This document shows positions 1 to 10,997 of a DNA stretch of 64,000 nucleotides, piece by piece (the stretch's first letter is position 1; every line of letters begins with the position of its first letter). The stretch comes from Rostratula benghalensis (Eukaryota; Chordata; Aves; Charadriiformes; Rostratulidae): NCBI GenBank assembly GCA_013399305.1, contig VXAI01000019.1, positions 1,004,910 to 1,068,909 on the forward strand, written 5' to 3'. The notes below the pieces were generated by a model. It was given only the letters and a program-made list of their open reading frames with translations, was not told the DNA's origin and ran no database searches. A program made the position numbers and the translations under genes.

Positions 1-1362
1 ACAGCATATGTCTAAGCACGGACTGTTAAAGATGGGCTATTTGTATAACTGCTTCAAAACTACTTTTACTTCTTCCATGACTGCAGTAAAATACGACATT
101 TAATTTATTACTTGTGTTACAACAGCATCTAACAGTTTACCTAGTAAAAAATCCAACTGTGCTTAGAGTTGTACCAAGAGAAAATAAAAACAACTGCTAT
201 CTATAACATTAACCTCATGGTCTAATAAATCAGAGGCATTGAATAATGAATGTAACTGCAAGAAATGAGTAATGGAAAAATATGTTAGTAAGAACTCGAA
301 TTTACATACACAAGTATTTTTATTCATACATAGCTGTTTTAGCTACGTTACTTTAAATATTCAAATAAAGAAACTTAGTCAGTAAGCGTTCTTTAACAAC
401 AGTTCCTGAAGTTTCTGTGCTATTTGGCATCAGCCTGTTGTTTCCTATGCAGTGTAGCAGAAGTGGCCCTACCAGAGGGTACAGGCTGTACTCACTGCTC
501 AAACTCAGGACAATGTTCCTGTGGGAAGAGAATTCCACAGAGGGCAGGGAATACACATAGACTGCTGCTAGCAGTGCTGAAAAAAATTGGCAGTTATTCA
601 TAGGCAGCTTAATTTAAAGTGTGATGATGTTCCAAATAAATTGCTAATTAATCAACTGAGAGCTAATGCCACTGCTACTGAAATCAAGTTTACTACTATT
701 TCTATGTTCACAGGCAGGCACGGTGGCAAGGTGATAACCTGAGGCCATTTATATATAAGGAACTACAATTATTTATTTGAGGGAATGAAGAAAGGACCCA
801 GTAACAACAACAAAAAAAATTAGGTGGGGTGTCAGGACCACAGTAGTTGATCAGGAGCAGTTTCAATGGATAGGAAGTTTCTGTGCAGAGTCACAGAACG
901 CATAGCTCCAAGGAGACGTGGCCTGATTCAGCATTTTTTGTGTCTCTCTGATGCTGTAAGCACCAAATTCAAGAAAACACTGGAATGGCGGGGAAATGCA
1001 AGGCATTAACAGAAGCCATATAGAAGCAGGACAATTTAAAGGAATGCCTAGTCTTTGGATAGAGAGGGGAACAGATAAAACACGGGGCTGCCCATTTTGC
1101 AGTCTTTTTTCCACCTCTTCTTGCAGTCGGTGTTCAGGAGAAAGTCTGCACATACTTTCTTGCTCTGCATAAGCACAGGTATGTCTGTAAAGTTCACACT
1201 TAATACATCCGAGTGAGTTGTACAACAGAGAGGAGGGAAGAAGGGAAAAAACAATAGAATTATTCCTACCATTGCAATTCAGAGGTAACAGTTTCTCCAG
1301 GAGAGGCAGAGCTTAACTGTTTCTGCTCATATTAAGTTGCATGTATATTTTTAACCTCTACG
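1..1362. other. SGCZ: Intronic sequence without recognisable features
   Basis: The stretch is AT-rich with only short open frames (up to about 120 codons on the minus strand near 863-1225) that show no known domain and no family resemblance. I see no repeat family or RNA gene. Confidence 0.5.
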
Positions 1363-1425
1363 TATTTGGACTAGATGATCTCCAGAGGTCCCTCCCAACC
1401 CCATATCGTACTGTGATTCTTTAAA
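1363..1425 (+). mobile_element. CR1 LINE, very short 3'-terminal fragment
   Basis: The segment reads TTTGGACTAGATGATCTCC, then AGAGGTCCCTCCCAACCCC, and ends in a CTGTGATTCT tail. This is the diagnostic last ~60 bases of an avian CR1 element plus its degenerate octamer tail. Only the 3' end is present, as expected from severe 5' truncation during target-primed reverse transcription. Confidence 0.88.
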
Positions 1426-4400
1426 GTAGGTTGTCTTCTTTGATGATCAATTATCATTTATACAGATTACTGTAGGCTACGGATCCAGCCTCTCATACAT
1501 CTATACCTCCATCCATTATTCCTGCTACTTGGGAAGGCATTATTATTAACTAGAAACCATTTATTAAACTTTTTCCTATTCTGTCCACATTCTTTTAACA
1601 TTTATCTCCTCAAACACTTCCCCTCACACATCCAAACTCGTTACTGAAATACAGTCCTCTGAAACATTACTTTGACTTTCTCAGTGACTGAGCCACTTGA
1701 TAATTAGCAAAGTCCCTACCAAGATTGATCACCTACAGTCTAATTAAATACTCAGTGTGAGCATTTCCTGATTACATTCAATTGCATTATGCAAAACTAA
1801 CACCAAGCCCATACACCTATTCTTCACTTGAGCAACGTGTACCAGAAGTCCTCACTTTTATAGCTTTGATTTATCCCAGCTTCACTTTCCAAAGTTGGTT
1901 ATTACAAAAAGATTACTGTTTTACATAAACCTGATATTTAAATATTCAAATGCAATCCTTTTGCTGAATAAAATAACAAATAAAACAATAGCTGCTCGTG
2001 AGAACGTTCCCTCCTCCAAAATCAGTGAGCCTTAAGAGGATCACAAGCAGATTTCCCTCTTATTCAGAGGGTCACCAGTCTTCCACTCCTCAGCTATCAC
2101 AGACTACTGCATAAATCAATACTCCACAGAATGTAATTCATGTAAAAAAACCAAAACAAAAAGTCAAAACCCCCAACAAACAAATGACAACAGCCCATGC
2201 ACTGATTTTCCATGCCTTCACAACTTTGCTGCTCGTTTATGCTGTGAAGCCATAAATGTACCACTGAATCCAGAATTCAAGAATTTAACTTTCCTCTTTC
2301 CAAAACGCCTCGTAGAATCAGATTTCTTCAGAAAAGAATATTTGAAATTCAGAGACACTGCCTAAGTGAACTTTCAACAACAGCGTCTGCATGAAATCTG
2401 CGGATGTGCCGCTTTGAAGAATGAAAGGGTACTGCAGAGACAAAAGGACATGAAACCAAGAAGAAAAATAAAGGCTAGAAAGGTCTTGGTTGCATTATTT
2501 TTTCATCCTGGTGCTCAACTTCAAGGAAACTTTTGACTGAAACAAGGTAAGCAAGGCAAAAAAAAAAAAAAAGTTAAAAAAAGTCACGCAGTCTACGTAC
2601 TATAAAAATATACCACTATTATCGTTATGAAAATGTTTGTTTAAAATTGAAACTTCATCCAAACAGCCAGTTTGACATTTTTATTCTGGAAACATACCCT
2701 GGTATTGTCACTTCCAAAGAAAATTGCTTTTCTGACATTCAGCTGCATGCAAACACCCCTCTCCCTCCCCCCCCACTATTTTGACAGGGAACGTCAACTT
2801 ACAAATTAATTCCCACAGAAGAAAATCCAGAACTACGAATTAAGAAATTACCACAAGATACTTTTATTCTCCCCCAGACACTGCTGTTCTTATCTGCATT
2901 TCTTCTTTCAGATATGGTTAGTTCGAGAGCTAAACCCTGGTTGCTCAGATGACCTACCAATAAAAAGTTAACCTATGTTATACTATGGGAGAGAACAGAA
3001 AGCTTGTAATTCTTCCTCCCTACTTGAAAAGCAGCAGGAGTAATCTGTTATAGTTATTTATCACAGCTCATGCAGAAAAAAACACTGAAATATTGGGAAA
3101 AGGACCCAGGTAGCTTTTCTGGTTAATTTTAAACAAATGAGATTATGGCAAGGCATTCTGTTTTAATGAAATGAAATTACTTCATGCAGATATTTCTCTT
3201 CTAATTTTTTTTTTTTTTTCTTAGACATCTTTTTTAGATTCTGGCTTTAAATTCAGAAAGTTATTTTAGGACCTAGCAAGTAAGGCACTGCTTTCTCTAG
3301 AAGAATCAGGGTGGCATCATCCACCTTTACAATCATTCCTACAAATCCAGGTCACTCTACTCCACCTAGAGCCACAGGATGCTTACATGTCTAGGAACAA
3401 GTATCACCTCCAGCATAATTTCATCACAAATCAAAAATTAATAACTGAACACTGCATGGTATCTGGATATAAGTACATTGAAGAAATAAAATTTATGCTT
3501 TGTGAACATTTGATCCACTTTTGAAAGAAAATAAAATCTGGAAATTCAAAACCACTCCAAACAAACAAACAAGCGAGCATCACCCCAGTTTCTTGTTGCT
3601 CTTAAGTCATCTATGCTTTAACCATTGTTCTACCAAGGTAACACAAGCAGGGCTCTATAATGTATTAAAGAGAATATATAGAAGGATACATTTCACATCT
3701 TGATTACAAGAAACAATCTGGTATAAGTTTTCTATCAGACAGAAAACCTCTAAATGCAGAAAATAAGTGAGGAACAGCTGTCCTAAATGCCTATCAAAGA
3801 ATCAGTATCTCTTACCAACTCTACTAAGTGTGACTTCACTATATATCTTACTGTACAACAAAAGGGGAAGTTGAAAGGTGTTTTCAAATTAAGAAATTAA
3901 CAAATTTCATAATTCAATTCCTTGATAAGATAGAATAAGCAAGGTTTCCTGTCTTACAATATTACAAACATAACATTAAAAAGACTTGCCTAGACGTCAC
4001 ATGTAACAGGAACTTCACACTTAAAGCTCAAGCACTACATAGAGAAGTAAAAAGCAAAAAATCATCACAAGATTTGTAACACAGTAAAGCACCGACCTGA
4101 AAATGAGCTGTGTCTACAATGCTAATGGTTTTGGTTTTTTATTCTGCCCAAAGTATTTTCATCCTTTTTAACCCAAAGTTGGCTGCTCTTGCTTTTCTCT
4201 TTTACTATGTATTAGGTGCAATGGCCTTTGCTTATCTATGAAAGTTGGCAAACAAACTACAGAAAACAATTCTGAATGAAAAGCTATTGCATATCCGCCC
4301 ATGATTACAAAACCAGTATTTTAAGAAAGCACCATTAAAAAAATAATAATAATCTTAACATCAAGATTGTGAATTCACCTAATTTAAATAACAGCACATT

Positions 4401-5587
4401 CACAGCAGCTCAGTGAAGAGGTTTCCAAGAATGCCTATCAGTGGTTTCTGCACAAAATTTGATGCCTGTCAAGGAGAAACAAACCCTTTCAGCCTCATTT
4501 ATGCTTGCTTAGCTCCCAAGGGCATTTTTAGGCCTCCCTAATTAAGGCAATGCTTTACTAGTGCTCCTGCAGCTGCAGGTAATTGGCAATCACTAACAGC
4601 AAGGTTCTGATGAGGATTTACTTTGTTAAAGTAGAAAAAAAACCCCCAAACACCCACCTAAACCAGAAACCTGTTTTCTTCCTTTATTTCTCTAAGCCTA
4701 ATCCTACAAACAATAGCAATGAATTCCAATTTAGCTTGGATTCCACTAAGCGAGTTATTCTATCAGTCAGTTACAGAAAAATTCAAAGAAACCAGTCATC
4801 AAAACAGGGATTTCTCCTAGCTGCAAAATACTGAATTTTAACAGCAGATATTGAATTTTAAAGAGGAGATACATGTAGTTTTACAAATACTGATAATACA
4901 GAGGAGAGGGTGGAAAAAACACAGGAGATAATTTATTATACCTGAAAACAAAAAGATATATTAAATGTTACATATGATATAATAATCACTACATATGATG
5001 CAATGCTGCAAAGTCTCTGTAAACATCAAGTAACTTATGCAAGGTGGGGACCTGATCCTCACCAGTGACTTCTTCCAGGCCTCTCTGCTTAGAGGAACAG
5101 CTCAGAGGAGAGGTACCAGCAGTAGATAAAGACTGAAGTAAGGACTAACTGAGAGAACTCAACTCAGACAGGCAACCGCCTCACCTCCATTCTACACAAA
5201 ACCTGTATACGTTACTTCAGACAATGTTTGACAATTCAAGATGTTCAGGAAAAAAAAAAAAAAAAAGTTTTATCATTTGTGTAATTTTAAGACACCAGTC
5301 TATCACTAACACCTTGAAACAATGGCAAAATGTAGCCTTGTTCTGTCATTTATAAAGAAAGACATTATATATAACGCCTTCCCTACACATACAGCTTAAG
5401 CTGAACTTCCTTGAGCTGGAGAGCTTTTCAATGAACATCATTTCTTTAATAATTATTGTCTGGCAAGTGTCTCAAAGCCACCACCATCTTTTTTAAGGTC
5501 GAGTCATAGTCACAGGAGCTTGACTCCCTTTCACTAAACAAAAGCAGCTTCAGTTTGCATATTTTTCTGGTGGTCTCTATCTTAAAA
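1426..5587. other. SGCZ: Intronic sequence; only A- or T-rich runs seen
   Basis: This is single-copy-looking AT-rich DNA with homopolymer runs (A near 2558 and 5252, T near 3207). Short open frames such as 3521-3703 and 4583-4834 on the plus strand show no domain. No mobile element, RNA gene or exon is recognised. Confidence 0.5.
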
Positions 5588-5740
5588 ATCAAACAAACTA
5601 GCAAACCAAACCAAAACAAAACAACAGAACAACAACAACAACAAAAAACCACCACCAAAAAACCACCCCAAAACCAAAACAAACAAGAAACAAACAAGCA
5701 AAAAAACCAAACCAAACCAAAACAAAACCCCAACCCACAA
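5588..5740. repeat. A/C-only low-complexity tract, (CAAA/CCAAA)-type
   Basis: About 150 bases on the plus strand are almost entirely A and C (AACCAAA, CAACAACAA and ACCACC units), with only a few G and T. The skew makes long spurious frames on both strands, rich in K/Q/N/T on plus and in F/W/C/V/L on minus. These are not genes. Confidence 0.85.
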
Positions 5741-6281
5741 ACTTCAAAATGGCAAAAAAACCAATTGTAAAGAATCTTGGACAACATGAAGGTATGACAG
5801 CAGAGGGGTTTTTTTCCATTATTTCCTGCAGACAACAAGAAATGTTCTCTGATACAGATGCAAACAGCGCTTCAGAAACAACAGTGTAGCTTTAGGAAAC
5901 AGGTAGATTTACCCTCCCCTAATTTCAAGGCATCCTGGAAATACATCACAGCAAATTTAACAAGCAGCACCTAAACTCATAAAATACACCCTCAAAATAT
6001 CCATTCAACATAAATGTGCTACGACTTTTTATTTAACAAGTGGCAATTTTTCAAATCACTGATATTGTACAAAACATGAGATACTCTGATCCTATAATTG
6101 CAAATACAGTATCCACCCCTAAAAAGGGCAGCTGATGTTCCTAACAGAAAAGTCTAAGTTGTCAAAAACCAGTATGACAGCTTATTGTACTTGAATTTTT
6201 ACGAAGCTGAATTTAATTTAAGCAGTACTAGATGAATCCTATTGTAGTTAACAAAGGCAAGTCGTTGGAAGGGATTTGTAA

Positions 6282-6298
6282 GTACCAGTGGCTGGTAC
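6282..6298. repeat. Perfect inverted repeat, 7-bp arms
   Basis: GTACCAG (6282-6288) and CTGGTAC (6292-6298) are exact reverse complements around a 3-base spacer, TGG. The hairpin abuts a second, larger perfect inverted repeat that starts one base later. Confidence 0.9.
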
Positions 6299-6333
6299 AA
6301 TCAATTTAAAAGGCTACTCCTTTTAAATTGATT
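6299..6333. repeat. Perfect inverted repeat, 15-bp arms with 5-base loop
   Basis: The left arm AATCAATTTAAAAGG (6299-6313) and right arm CCTTTTAAATTGATT (6319-6333) are exact reverse complements around CTACT. There is no mismatch in 15 pairs. The next outward pair (C with C) fails, so the arm length is exact. No flanking element explains it. Confidence 0.92.
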
Positions 6334-6958
6334 CAGGGAACATTCAAGGATTTTAAACAGTGGAATGCTGTTTAGAAATTCACAATAAAAAAAAATTAAT
6401 TAAAAAAAAAAAAAAGACTACAAACACCAATTGAGAAACAAAATCAATAGTAACATGGTACTTATGATAATCTACTCATTATCCAGAAAAATGAGGCACT
6501 AAGACCAACCTCATGACTAATTGAGTTGTTGCACTGCTCAGTGATTTTTGCCAAATCTCCCCTTACCACAGTTAAACTGGACAATTGGAATGCAAATTGA
6601 ATGATCACATTACAAAAGCTGTACAAGGAAGCATTAAGCAAAGCAAATCAATATGGGTGAAATGAGAGAAAAGGACTTCATTTGTGTGGAAGAACCTTCC
6701 TAAAGCAAGGGTAGAGGTCAAGGAGTGCAGAGTCCTAGAGTGCTATTTCTTCCATTCTTCTACAGCCTGTGGAGTTTGTCTGAACCTTCTTGGTGCTGAC
6801 ACTGGGTCTGGGGCATTTGTTCAGCCTTGCTGTTCGCTGGCCAAGCGTTGCTGGCACTTCTACAGGCCATGCAGCTCTTAGCTAGATGTGAGAACTAATC
6901 TGGTTGAAGGTAAAACATTCTTACTGTGTGACCACTGAGCTAGAAGCCTGTATACCAA

Positions 6959-6985
6959 AGAATCATAGAATGGTTAGAATTGGAA
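6959..6985 (-). mobile_element. CR1-like 3'-terminal stub
   Basis: Plus strand AATCATAGAATGGTTAGAAT followed by TGGAAG matches the inverted 3' terminus of CR1 (octamer tail, then GGTTGGAAGG). Only about 27 bases are recognisable before it dissolves into unrelated sequence. It sits about 30 bases from the terminus of a longer CR1 in the same orientation. Confidence 0.6.
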
Positions 6986-7016
6986 GCATAAATCATATCA
7001 AAAGCCTTTCTTAAGT

Positions 7017-7772
7017 TCATAGAATCATTGGGTGATTTGGGTTAGAAGGGACTTTACAGATCATCTAGTTCCAACGCCCCTGCCATGGGGACTAGTGGGA
7101 CACCTCCTACTAGACCAGGCTGCTCAAAGCCTTATCCAACATGGCCTTGAACACTTCCAGGGATGAGGCATCCACAGCTTCTCTGGGCAACCTGCGTCTC
7201 ACCACCCTCACAGTAAGAATTTCTTCTTAATAGCTAGTCTAAATTTCCCCTCTTTTAGTTGAAAATCATTAGCCCTTGTTCTATCGCTCCACTCGCCGAT
7301 AAGGAGTCCCTCCCCATCTCTCCTGTGGGCCCCCTTTAGGTACTGGAAGGCTGCTATAAGGGGTTCCCAGAGCCTTCTCTTCTCCAGGCTCAGCAACCCC
7401 AACTTTCTCAACCTGTCCTCACAGCAGAGGTGCTCCATCCTTCTGATCATCTTCATAGCCCCCCTCTGGGCCCACTCCAAAAGGTCCATGTCCTTCTTAT
7501 GCTGAGAAATACAGACTAGAGATAGCACTGCAGATGGGGTCTCACCAAAGCAGAGTAGAGGGGCAAAATCCCCTCCCTCACCCTGCTGGCCGAAATTTTT
7601 TTGATGCAACCCAGAAGGTGGGTGGCTTTCTGGGCTGTGAGTGCATATTGCCAGCTCATGTTGAGCTTGTAATCCACCAACACCCCTAGATCCTTCTCCT
7701 CAGGGCAGCTCCCAATCCATTCTCTGCCCACCTTGTATTTGTGCTTGGGATTGCCCCAACCCATGTACATTA
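7017..7772 (-). mobile_element. CR1 LINE, 5'-truncated copy (longest in window)
   Basis: The plus strand begins TTCATAGAATCATTGGG, then passes through the inverted CR1 3' region (CTGCCATGGGGACTAG, CATCCACAGCTTCTCTGGG, AAGGAGTCCCTCCCC). It ends near GGATTGCCCCAACCCATG. On the minus strand broken frames give typical CR1 ORF2 C-terminal peptides such as [13 protein letters not shown] and EEKDLGVLVDYKLNMS. At about 755 bp it lacks the endonuclease and most of the reverse transcriptase. Frames are shifted and stopped, so the copy is dead. Confidence 0.95.
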
Positions 7773-7979
7773 CATAGTTTGATAGGTTTCAGCTGTGCAA
7801 TAGAAAAGTATGAAGCAGCATAAATTGGTGTAATCAAGAACACAGAAATAGCTTGTATAACTAGCTATTGGGGAAAATTATCAAGTAGAAAATGACTTTA
7901 ACTGGGTTAATGCTGCCAACTGGCTTGCACGTATCTTAGAATTATTCACAGAGGTTTTGTGGTGCTACTGATAATTTCA

Positions 7980-7997
7980 GGTTCCCTTCGGGGAACC
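7980..7997 (+). repeat. Small GC-rich hairpin with TTCG loop
   Basis: GGTTCCC (7980-7986) and GGGAACC (7991-7997) pair perfectly around TTCG, the exceptionally stable tetraloop sequence when transcribed from the plus strand. It stands out in AT-rich DNA. SGCZ is transcribed from the other strand, where the loop would read CGAA. Function is unknown. Confidence 0.6.
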
Positions 7998-8088
7998 CTG
8001 AGGTTTTAGCTGATGAGGCAAATGAGTAACATAGGACAAAGTCTCAAACTGCTCTTCCCAGCTGTGCCTCAGGCTGCCAACGTGAGAT

Positions 8089-8148
8089 TGGGTAGTTCAA
8101 GATCTACTTGTGCCTCATTTCATATGTACAATGAGGAGGATAATAATT
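8089..8148 (+). mobile_element. MIR-like SINE fragment (ancient core-SINE)
   Basis: The segment TTGGGTAGTTCAAGATCTAC, then TTGTGCCTCATTTCATATGT, then an AATGAGGAGGATAATAAT end follows the order of the MIR 3' half: a TTGGGCAAGTTACTTAACCT-like part, a TGTGCCTCAGTTTCCTCATC-like part and an AAAATGGGGATAATAAT end. Similarity is by eye, with gaps. MIRs are scarce but present in birds as amniote relics. Confidence 0.5.
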
Positions 8149-8721
8149 TTTTTAATTTTTTTTTATTTCTACCATCATCATTCTTGTGTTAGGAAACAGT
8201 GTTTTTCGGAAAAAACCTAGCTCTCTGGAGACAGACATGGGGGTCTTCTCTACAGTTCTGTGGTGCAACAATAACAGTAGCTATAAACACACAGCCTGTA
8301 TTTCTTTATACATATTATACCAAAAGTCATTCTGCCCTTTCTTGTAATCACCCCAGTTTGGGGTTTTTTTCTGTTGAAGGGGTAACAGACACATTTAGCA
8401 CCCTGGTCTTTCTTATCTTCTCTGCAGCCCATGTATGGAAACCTATAAAAGAGACTGAAAACCATTCACATGACTTCTCTGTTTCTTCATCAGACTAGTC
8501 CTAAATTGTTGTCAATTTCTTTTGTCTGATTAGAATAGCAGGATTTATCCCCTTTACATCAGAAAATACAGGAGGTAAGTAAATTTCTTGAAAGGCATGT
8601 CCCATTGTAAACAGAATAATGTAACATTATTCCTTTGGCAGTTTCTAACAGCACTGTCTGACACAGAACAAGTGTGCAAATTGTTCATTATTTCCTTTTG
8701 CACTGAAAAAATGCTTTAGAT

Positions 8722-9045
8722 TAATCAGAGAAACAAAGAATGGGCTGGAAGGGACTTTTAAAAATTATCTATTCAACACCCCCTGCCATGGGCAGGGACA
8801 CCTCCCACCAGACCAGGTTGCTCAAAGCCCCATCCAGCCTGGCCTTGAACCCTGGAGGGATGGGGCATCCACAACTTCTCTGGGCAACCTGCGCCAGTGT
8901 CTCGCCACTCTCATTGGAGAGAATCTCTTCCTGAGATCTAACCAAAATCTCTCCTCTTTCACTTTAAAACCATTACCCCTCATCCTATTGCTATAGGCCC
9001 TAGTAAAAAGTCTCTCTTCAGCTTTTTCATGTACCCACTCAGGAC
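8722..9045 (-). mobile_element. CR1 LINE, 5'-truncated copy
   Basis: Plus strand AAAGAATGGGCTGGAAGGGA, then CTGCCATGGGCAGGGACACC, then AGTAAAAAGTCTCTCTTCAG is the inverted CR1 3' region. Minus-strand translation gives the C-terminal motif RHWRRLPREVVDAPSL and SNRMRGNGFKVKEERF. About 325 bp remain. Confidence 0.94.
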
Positions 9046-9118
9046 TGAAAAACATTAAGAAAACATTTGAGAAATTAACAAATAATTACGAACTTAAGAA
9101 AAAATGAAAAACATTAAG
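9046..9118. repeat. 14-bp direct repeat at the truncated edge of a CR1
   Basis: TGAAAAACATTAAG occurs at 9046-9059 and again at 9105-9118, exactly. The first copy starts where recognisable CR1 sequence stops. No matching copy is seen beyond the CR1 3' end at about 8722, so it is not a simple target-site duplication. Confidence 0.8.
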
Positions 9119-10310
9119 GAAAATGTTAAACCAGCATAGAAAGAGGGCTATCCATGTTGCATGTTGTGAATGTGTTAGTATCAGTGTGGTCATTTGGAGA
9201 ACAGTATCTTAAATATTCCTACCTTCTCTATTCAAAAACATGAAGTTGGTACTATATAAACAGTGAATATTTTAAAGAGAAAGCACAATCTTTAGGGACT
9301 TGGTTACTTTTAAGTAATTGTAATTATATTCTGAGTTTCAGAGGCTATGCAGCATTTACTGTTATTTCAGTATCAATTTTTGTAAGCTGTATGTATTAAT
9401 TGTCAATATATTTATGAAGCTACTAGTGCTCTACATTAGTGTAAGATATAAGCTCACAGAAAAATAAAAAAACAAACTTTTTTTTAAAAAATAAATATTT
9501 GAGCCAGTGCAGAATACAGCATAAGTGAGAGACAGATAAATGTCCTGTGAAGTCAAACACTCACAGGAATTATTTTTTTATTGCTTCTGGGATATACAAA
9601 TACATAGACTTACAAGAAGCAAACATTTGGATAAGACCAAAGCAATCTAGCATATTTATTAACAGAAAAGATTTAGAATTTTTCAGAGAGCCATTATCAA
9701 AGACAGGAATTTCAAACCAATCACACATTAAAAAGTGTGAGAATTTACTTGACAAATGGAGCTGTAAAAGTTGTTATGACTTTGTATTATAAATAATAAC
9801 ATCTATATTTGGACCTTTTCCATGAGTTATTATAGAGTAGCACCTCGACCGCCTATTCAAATAGTTCTTTTTGTGAAGCAGAGGCATGAGAAATCCTACT
9901 CTGAAGCTGAATTTGCGCTTTATTTTGGGAGTTCTAAAATCGAGATCTGAGTACAGTACCTTGACTTGTCAAGATCCTCTTGGGATTTTTAACAGTCAGA
10001 AAAAATCATCAGTACAACCATAATTTCAGTAAGGCTAACAGACTCTCATCTCATTCTGTGATTCTTTGATTTAAGAATTTCATCCCTGGACCTCAAGAGC
10101 AGATTATTGCTTACCTTGATAATAAGATGTCATGTTTGCTTTAACAAAGAAACAAAGTAGTTTGAATTCCCTGCTTGCAGGACACCTCTATCGCCCATGG
10201 TGATGTTTTTTACCCAACCTATCAATGACCGTGTTCAGGAGTGGAAGATACAGAACTTCATTGCCTCTCTGCACAGGTTTGCCTTCACATCTACGTGTTG
10301 TACAACCCAA
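9119..10310. other. SGCZ: Intronic sequence without recognisable features
   Basis: This is AT-rich DNA. A weak ATTCTGTGATTCTTTGA near 10054-10070 resembles a CR1 tail octamer repeat, but nothing upstream of it supports an element. Open frames (9547-9792 plus, 9570-9755 minus) overlap each other and look random. Confidence 0.45.
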
Positions 10311-10712
10311 CCACAGAATCACAGAATCACAGACTATCAGGGATGGCAAGGGACCTTGAAAGATCATCCAGTCCAATCCCCCTGCCGGAGCAGGAACACC
10401 TAGATCAGGCCACATAGGAACACATCCAGGCAGGTTTTGAATGTCTCCAGAGAAGGAGATTCCACAACCTCTCTGGGCAGCCCCTTCCAGTGCTCCCTCA
10501 CCCTCACTGTGAATTTTTTCCTCATATTTAAATGGAACCTCCTGTGTTCCAGCTTGCACCCATTGCCCCTTGTCCTATCATAGGCCGTCACTGAGAAGAG
10601 CCTGGCTCCATCCTCCTGACACTCACCCTTTCCATATTTATAAACATTCATGAGGTCAACCCTCAGTCTCCTCTTCTCCAAGGTAAAGAGACCCAGCTCC
10701 CTCAGCCTTTCA
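10311..10712 (-). mobile_element. CR1 LINE, 5'-truncated copy of a second subfamily
   Basis: The plus strand starts with CCACAGAATCACAGAATCAC, continues GGGACCTTGAAAGATCATCC and CCTGCCGGAGCAGGAACACC, and ends near CTCCCTCAGCCTTTCAACCG. The diagnostic words GGAGCAGGAACACC and AGGTTTTGAATGTCTCC separate it from the CCATGGGCAGGGACACC group at 8.7, 31.0 and 34.8 kb. The copy at 27.9 kb shares them. The minus strand encodes [19 protein letters not shown]. Confidence 0.94.
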
Positions 10713-10974
10713 ACCGTCAGGCTGTATCCTGCCTGTTCTCACCCAACAGTTATACCTAAATGGCATCGTTTCCATAATTTGTCTTAGAAAAGATCTGATG
10801 TGGTGTGTGCATAACAATTGTGGGCAGCCTTTGCTTGCTAGTGTGGATTCCACGTTGGTAGTGTGTTAGCAACTTCAAAGCACCTCTACCAAAGTTCAAG
10901 GACTGACCAATACTAATTTTCCATCATTTTTGACACTGTCAAACACCGACAAATAGATTCTACATTTTTTACTT

Positions 10975-10997
10975 GGGGGGGGAAAAAAAAAAAAAAA
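10975..10997 (+). repeat. G8A15 homopolymer junction
   Basis: Eight G are followed directly by fifteen A. Such runs are slippage-prone in replication and in sequencing, so the exact lengths are doubtful. Confidence 0.8.

Noticed and set aside
5446..5838. 130-codon minus-strand frame rich in F, W, C, V and L, resembling a membrane protein
   Set aside because: It is produced by the A/C-only tract at 5588-5740. Plus frames over the same tract are equally long, so composition explains both.
10054..10070. CR1 tail octamer repeat (ATTCTGTGATTCTTTGA)
   Set aside because: Only one and a half octamers are present, with no CR1 body upstream on the plus strand.
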